From NCBI RefSeq assembly GCF_900168015.1, contig NZ_FUYR01000001.1, positions 618,943-682,942 on the forward strand: a stretch of DNA of 64,000 nt. Reading direction: 5' to 3'. Below are positions 61,975 to 64,000 of this stretch, one piece after another. Both the position numbers and the translations under genes were made by a program. Numbering within the stretch: position 1 is the stretch's first letter; each line of letters opens with the position of its first letter. Under the pieces are notes generated by a model, which did not search any database, was not told where the DNA came from, and saw only the letters and a program-made list of their open reading frames with translations. The stretch comes from Daejeonella lutea. Its GTDB lineage: Bacteria; Bacteroidota; Bacteroidia; Sphingobacteriales; Sphingobacteriaceae.

Positions 61975-62379
61975 CTATCCCAATTTCTCGACATTTGGAA
62001 AGCGATCCTTTATATAACTTATGGCCGTTTTGCCATGTGGATGAGGATTACCCTGTGGATCAACATTTACAAATACCAGTCGGTCAATGGTCAGAATGCT
62101 TTTTCGCGTTATCATATTTCGTACCTCACAGGTAAGAGTTATAGAAGTACGGCCAAAATGAGTCGCCGTAATACCCAATTCTATAATATCTCCTTGCCTC
62201 GCTGAACTGACGAAATTGATTTCTGAAATAAGTTTGGTGACGACTTTCGGATTATCCAGCTGTACAATTGCATAGATCACGGCTTCTTCATCAATCCATT
62301 TTAACAAGCTTCCACCGAAGAGTGTTCCATTCGGATTCAGATCCTCTGGTTTAACCCATTTTCGTGTATGAAAATTCAT
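61975..62379 (-). CDS. Acyl-CoA thioesterase, hotdog fold (YciA-like)
   Basis: About 134 residues from ATG 62379 (MNFHTRKWVKPEDLNPNG). An ATG at 62442 in frame would add 21 residues unlike the family, so the shorter form is preferred. The hotdog motif NPNGTLFGGSLLKWIDEEA contains the catalytic-loop Asn and Glu region of the BFIT/YciA type. It hydrolyses acyl-CoA thioesters in the cytoplasm. It converges with the helicase gene, 38 bp apart. Confidence 0.9.
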   Translation of the reverse strand: MNFHTRKWVKPEDLNPNGTLFGGSLLKWIDEEAVIYAIVQLDNPKVVTKLISEINFVSSARQGDIIELGITATHFGRTSITLTCEVRNMITRKSILTIDRLVFVNVDPQGNPHPHGKTAISYIKDRFPNVEKLG

Positions 62380-62494
62380 TATATATTTTATTGTAAATTT
62401 ACGAAAACGAATATTTCGGTTTGTCATTAGACAGTCTAACATTTATTAAAACAAAGCAATTGAAAATGTTATTTAATAGTCATCAATAATTATT

Positions 62495-63364
62495 ATGGTA
62501 ACTCTTCAGAATGAATTTTTAAAGGTTGAGATTAGTCCCTTAGGCGCCCAGCTTACTTCGATAGTTAATAAGTTCAACAAAGTCGAGCATCTTTGGCAGG
62601 GAAATCCCGCAATTTGGGCTTTTCACGCACCCAATTTATTTCCGGTTGTGGGTGAATGCTTTAATAAGGAAATTAAAGTGAATGGCAGCGTTTATCCAAT
62701 GGAAAGACATGGCTTTGCGAGGACTTCTCAATTTGTGATGCAGGACTGTACCGATGTCCATGCTAAATTCTCGCTGACACATTCGGAAGCAACACATAGA
62801 TCTTATCCATTTAAGTTTACCTTTCAAGTTCTTTATGACCTTTTTGACTCTGAGTTAAGAGTTAGCTATAAAGTGATCAATTTGGATGAAGGCGCAATTT
62901 GCTTTTCAGTTGGAGCCCATCCGGCATTTAATATTCCTTTTTTTAAAGGAGAAAAGTATGATGATTATTACATTGAGTTCGAACAAGAGGAAGAGCTTAT
63001 CAAACATCTTTTCTCGGATGACGGATATTTTAACGGTCAAACGGAAACCGTTGTGCAGAACGGTAATAGAATCGACCTCAAAAAGGATCTATTTTCAGCG
63101 GGAGCCCTTGTTTTTAAGAAACTGATATCCAGGGAGGTCCTTATCAAAAATCATAAAACACCAAATTTCATCTCAGTCTCGTTTCCACATTTTGAATCTC
63201 TTGGCATTTGGGCGGCACCTGGCGGTGACTTTGTTTGTATTGAGCCCTGGTTAGGATACGGTGACAACATTGGTGGGCCGGGCGAATTCCGGAATAAAGA
63301 AGGAATAAGAACACTTGAGCACGGGCATGTCTTCGAAGTCGATTATACGATCGGTATCACTTGA
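62495..63364 (+). CDS. Aldose 1-epimerase (LacX-like)
   Basis: 289 residues, the galactose-mutarotase-like fold. Visible motifs: NLFPVVGEC, MERHGFAR (His), VGAHPAFN (catalytic His) and CIEPWLGYGD (catalytic Glu). It interconverts alpha and beta anomers of aldoses in the cytoplasm. It overlaps the convergent methyltransferase gene by 8 bp. Confidence 0.92.
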   Translation: MVTLQNEFLKVEISPLGAQLTSIVNKFNKVEHLWQGNPAIWAFHAPNLFPVVGECFNKEIKVNGSVYPMERHGFARTSQFVMQDCTDVHAKFSLTHSEATHRSYPFKFTFQVLYDLFDSELRVSYKVINLDEGAICFSVGAHPAFNIPFFKGEKYDDYYIEFEQEEELIKHLFSDDGYFNGQTETVVQNGNRIDLKKDLFSAGALVFKKLISREVLIKNHKTPNFISVSFPHFESLGIWAAPGGDFVCIEPWLGYGDNIGGPGEFRNKEGIRTLEHGHVFEVDYTIGIT

Positions 63365-64000
63365 TGATCGTAAGCCGAGCAAGGTATTGATCCATATCAT
63401 CCTCCAATAAATGCTCGCACAGAAATCCATGCGAATGTGAAATGCTTTTTAAACGGTCGAAATCGATATACAGCCATTTGAACCATTCACCTTTAATCGA
63501 GTTATATTCATATTGATATGATATTTCTCCGAAGTATTGTTGTATCGGGAAATTGGATGTGTTATACAAGTAAGATATGTCAGACGAGTCCAGAATTATT
63601 TGGCCGTCCTTGTTAAGCATTTTCTTTAGGTGTGGGAGCAATTTATTTAAGCCATCAATATCACCGCATATACCTAGCCCATTCATTAGCAGTAAAAGTG
63701 TATCATAACTTCTCTGGCTTGAAAATATGTCCTCATTGATTATACTTTTTACGCCTCTCATTTTCATGATTTCGCAAGCAAGGGCTGAGATTTCCAGAGC
63801 TGTAACTTCAAATCCACTTGCCTGAAGTATTAGTGAATGAGCGCCAACACCTGCACCGATATCGAGAACCCGACCTTTACATGAGGTTAAAGCATATACT
63901 TCAAGATCTGAAAGGTCTTCTTCGGTTCTGAAAAACACTTCAATTGGCATATCTTCTGGCGAACCATAGTTATTATGTAGCCATAGTTTCCCGGGCTTAT
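63357..64000 (-). CDS. Class I SAM-dependent methyltransferase, partial (5' end beyond window)
   Basis: The minus-strand frame stays open to the right edge: upstream of Met at 63950 the codons read KLWLHNNYGSPED, the conserved start region of this family, so the true start is past 64000. Motif I is VLDIGAGVGAHSL, with VTALEIS and LLLMNGLGI following. At least 214 residues are present. Substrate is unknown. The C-terminus is complete. Confidence 0.85.
   Translation of the reverse strand, partial: KPGKLWLHNNYGSPEDMPIEVFFRTEEDLSDLEVYALTSCKGRVLDIGAGVGAHSLILQASGFEVTALEISALACEIMKMRGVKSIINEDIFSSQRSYDTLLLLMNGLGICGDIDGLNKLLPHLKKMLNKDGQIILDSSDISYLYNTSNFPIQQYFGEISYQYEYNSIKGEWFKWLYIDFDRLKSISHSHGFLCEHLLEDDMDQYLARLTIIK

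Overview
The window looks like chromosome of a Bacteroidota bacterium, probably Sphingobacteriaceae (Pedobacter/Mucilaginibacter-like; this is inference from gene style, not from a marker gene). Reasons: three SusC/SusD pairs, a FecR anti-sigma factor next to an STN-domain SusC, AT-rich leaders without clear Shine-Dalgarno sites, a few candidate promoters fitting the Bacteroidota TTG / TAnnTTTG pattern, many exported lipoproteins, and housekeeping genes (YidC, PyrG, RhlE-like helicase) of ordinary Bacteroidota type. Most genes read on the + strand.

Layout. 1-320 is a composite intergenic repeat. 321-30889 is a long catabolic region: FecR, SusC1/SusD1, a Tat-exported SelA/DgaE-like PLP enzyme, an exported amidohydrolase, a BNR-repeat lipoprotein, KDG kinase (DgoK-like), KDPG aldolase, an ACS-type MFS transporter, two exported RraA-like proteins, a TMEM220-like membrane protein, a CBM9-like protein, SusC2/SusD2, two cytochromes c, an SMP-30 lactonase, a Tat-exported RidA, a PQQ-type sugar dehydrogenase, a BASS-type transporter, an NTF2-like protein and a HAD hydrolase. 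Read together, these can form a mostly periplasmic oxidative route: aldose to lactone to (acylamino) sugar acid to 2-keto-3-deoxy sugar acid, import, then phosphorylation and aldol cleavage to pyruvate and glyceraldehyde-3-phosphate. N-acetylated amino-sugar acids fit best because a deacetylase-type enzyme, an ammonia-lyase-type enzyme and RidA occur together, but this is inference.

31037-40149 is a tight operon with a different theme: degenerate FHA protein, 32-residue membrane microprotein, PP2C phosphatase with an extracytoplasmic domain, a 1382-residue SEDS (RodA/FtsW) plus penicillin-binding-protein fusion, a canonical FHA protein, and a transmembrane Ser/Thr kinase. It has the parts list of the actinobacterial fhaA-fhaB-pstP-rodA-pbpA-pknA-pknB locus, with polymerase and transpeptidase fused in one chain. 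I regard it as the most interesting system in the window.

40211-56777 is a beta-glucan utilisation locus: a divergent membrane-bound LuxR-type regulator with beta-propellers, SusC3/SusD3, GH16, GH30, GH5-CBM6, a seven-haem cytochrome c, a Tat-exported ManD/RspA-type sugar-acid dehydratase, a further TIM-barrel glycosidase and a small lipoprotein. 56939-64000 holds housekeeping genes: yidC and pyrG (- strand), a DEAD-box helicase, a thioesterase, an aldose epimerase and a partial methyltransferase running off the right edge.

A second theme is a set of intergenic blocks made of degenerate 7-bp tandem repeats in inverted arrangement. At least four sequence families share the 7-bp period (ACTGATN, CCTAANN, TACGTTN, AACTGTC). 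They occupy successive gene junctions of the catabolic region, and one inverted pair encloses a four-helix-bundle (23S rRNA IVS-type) gene.
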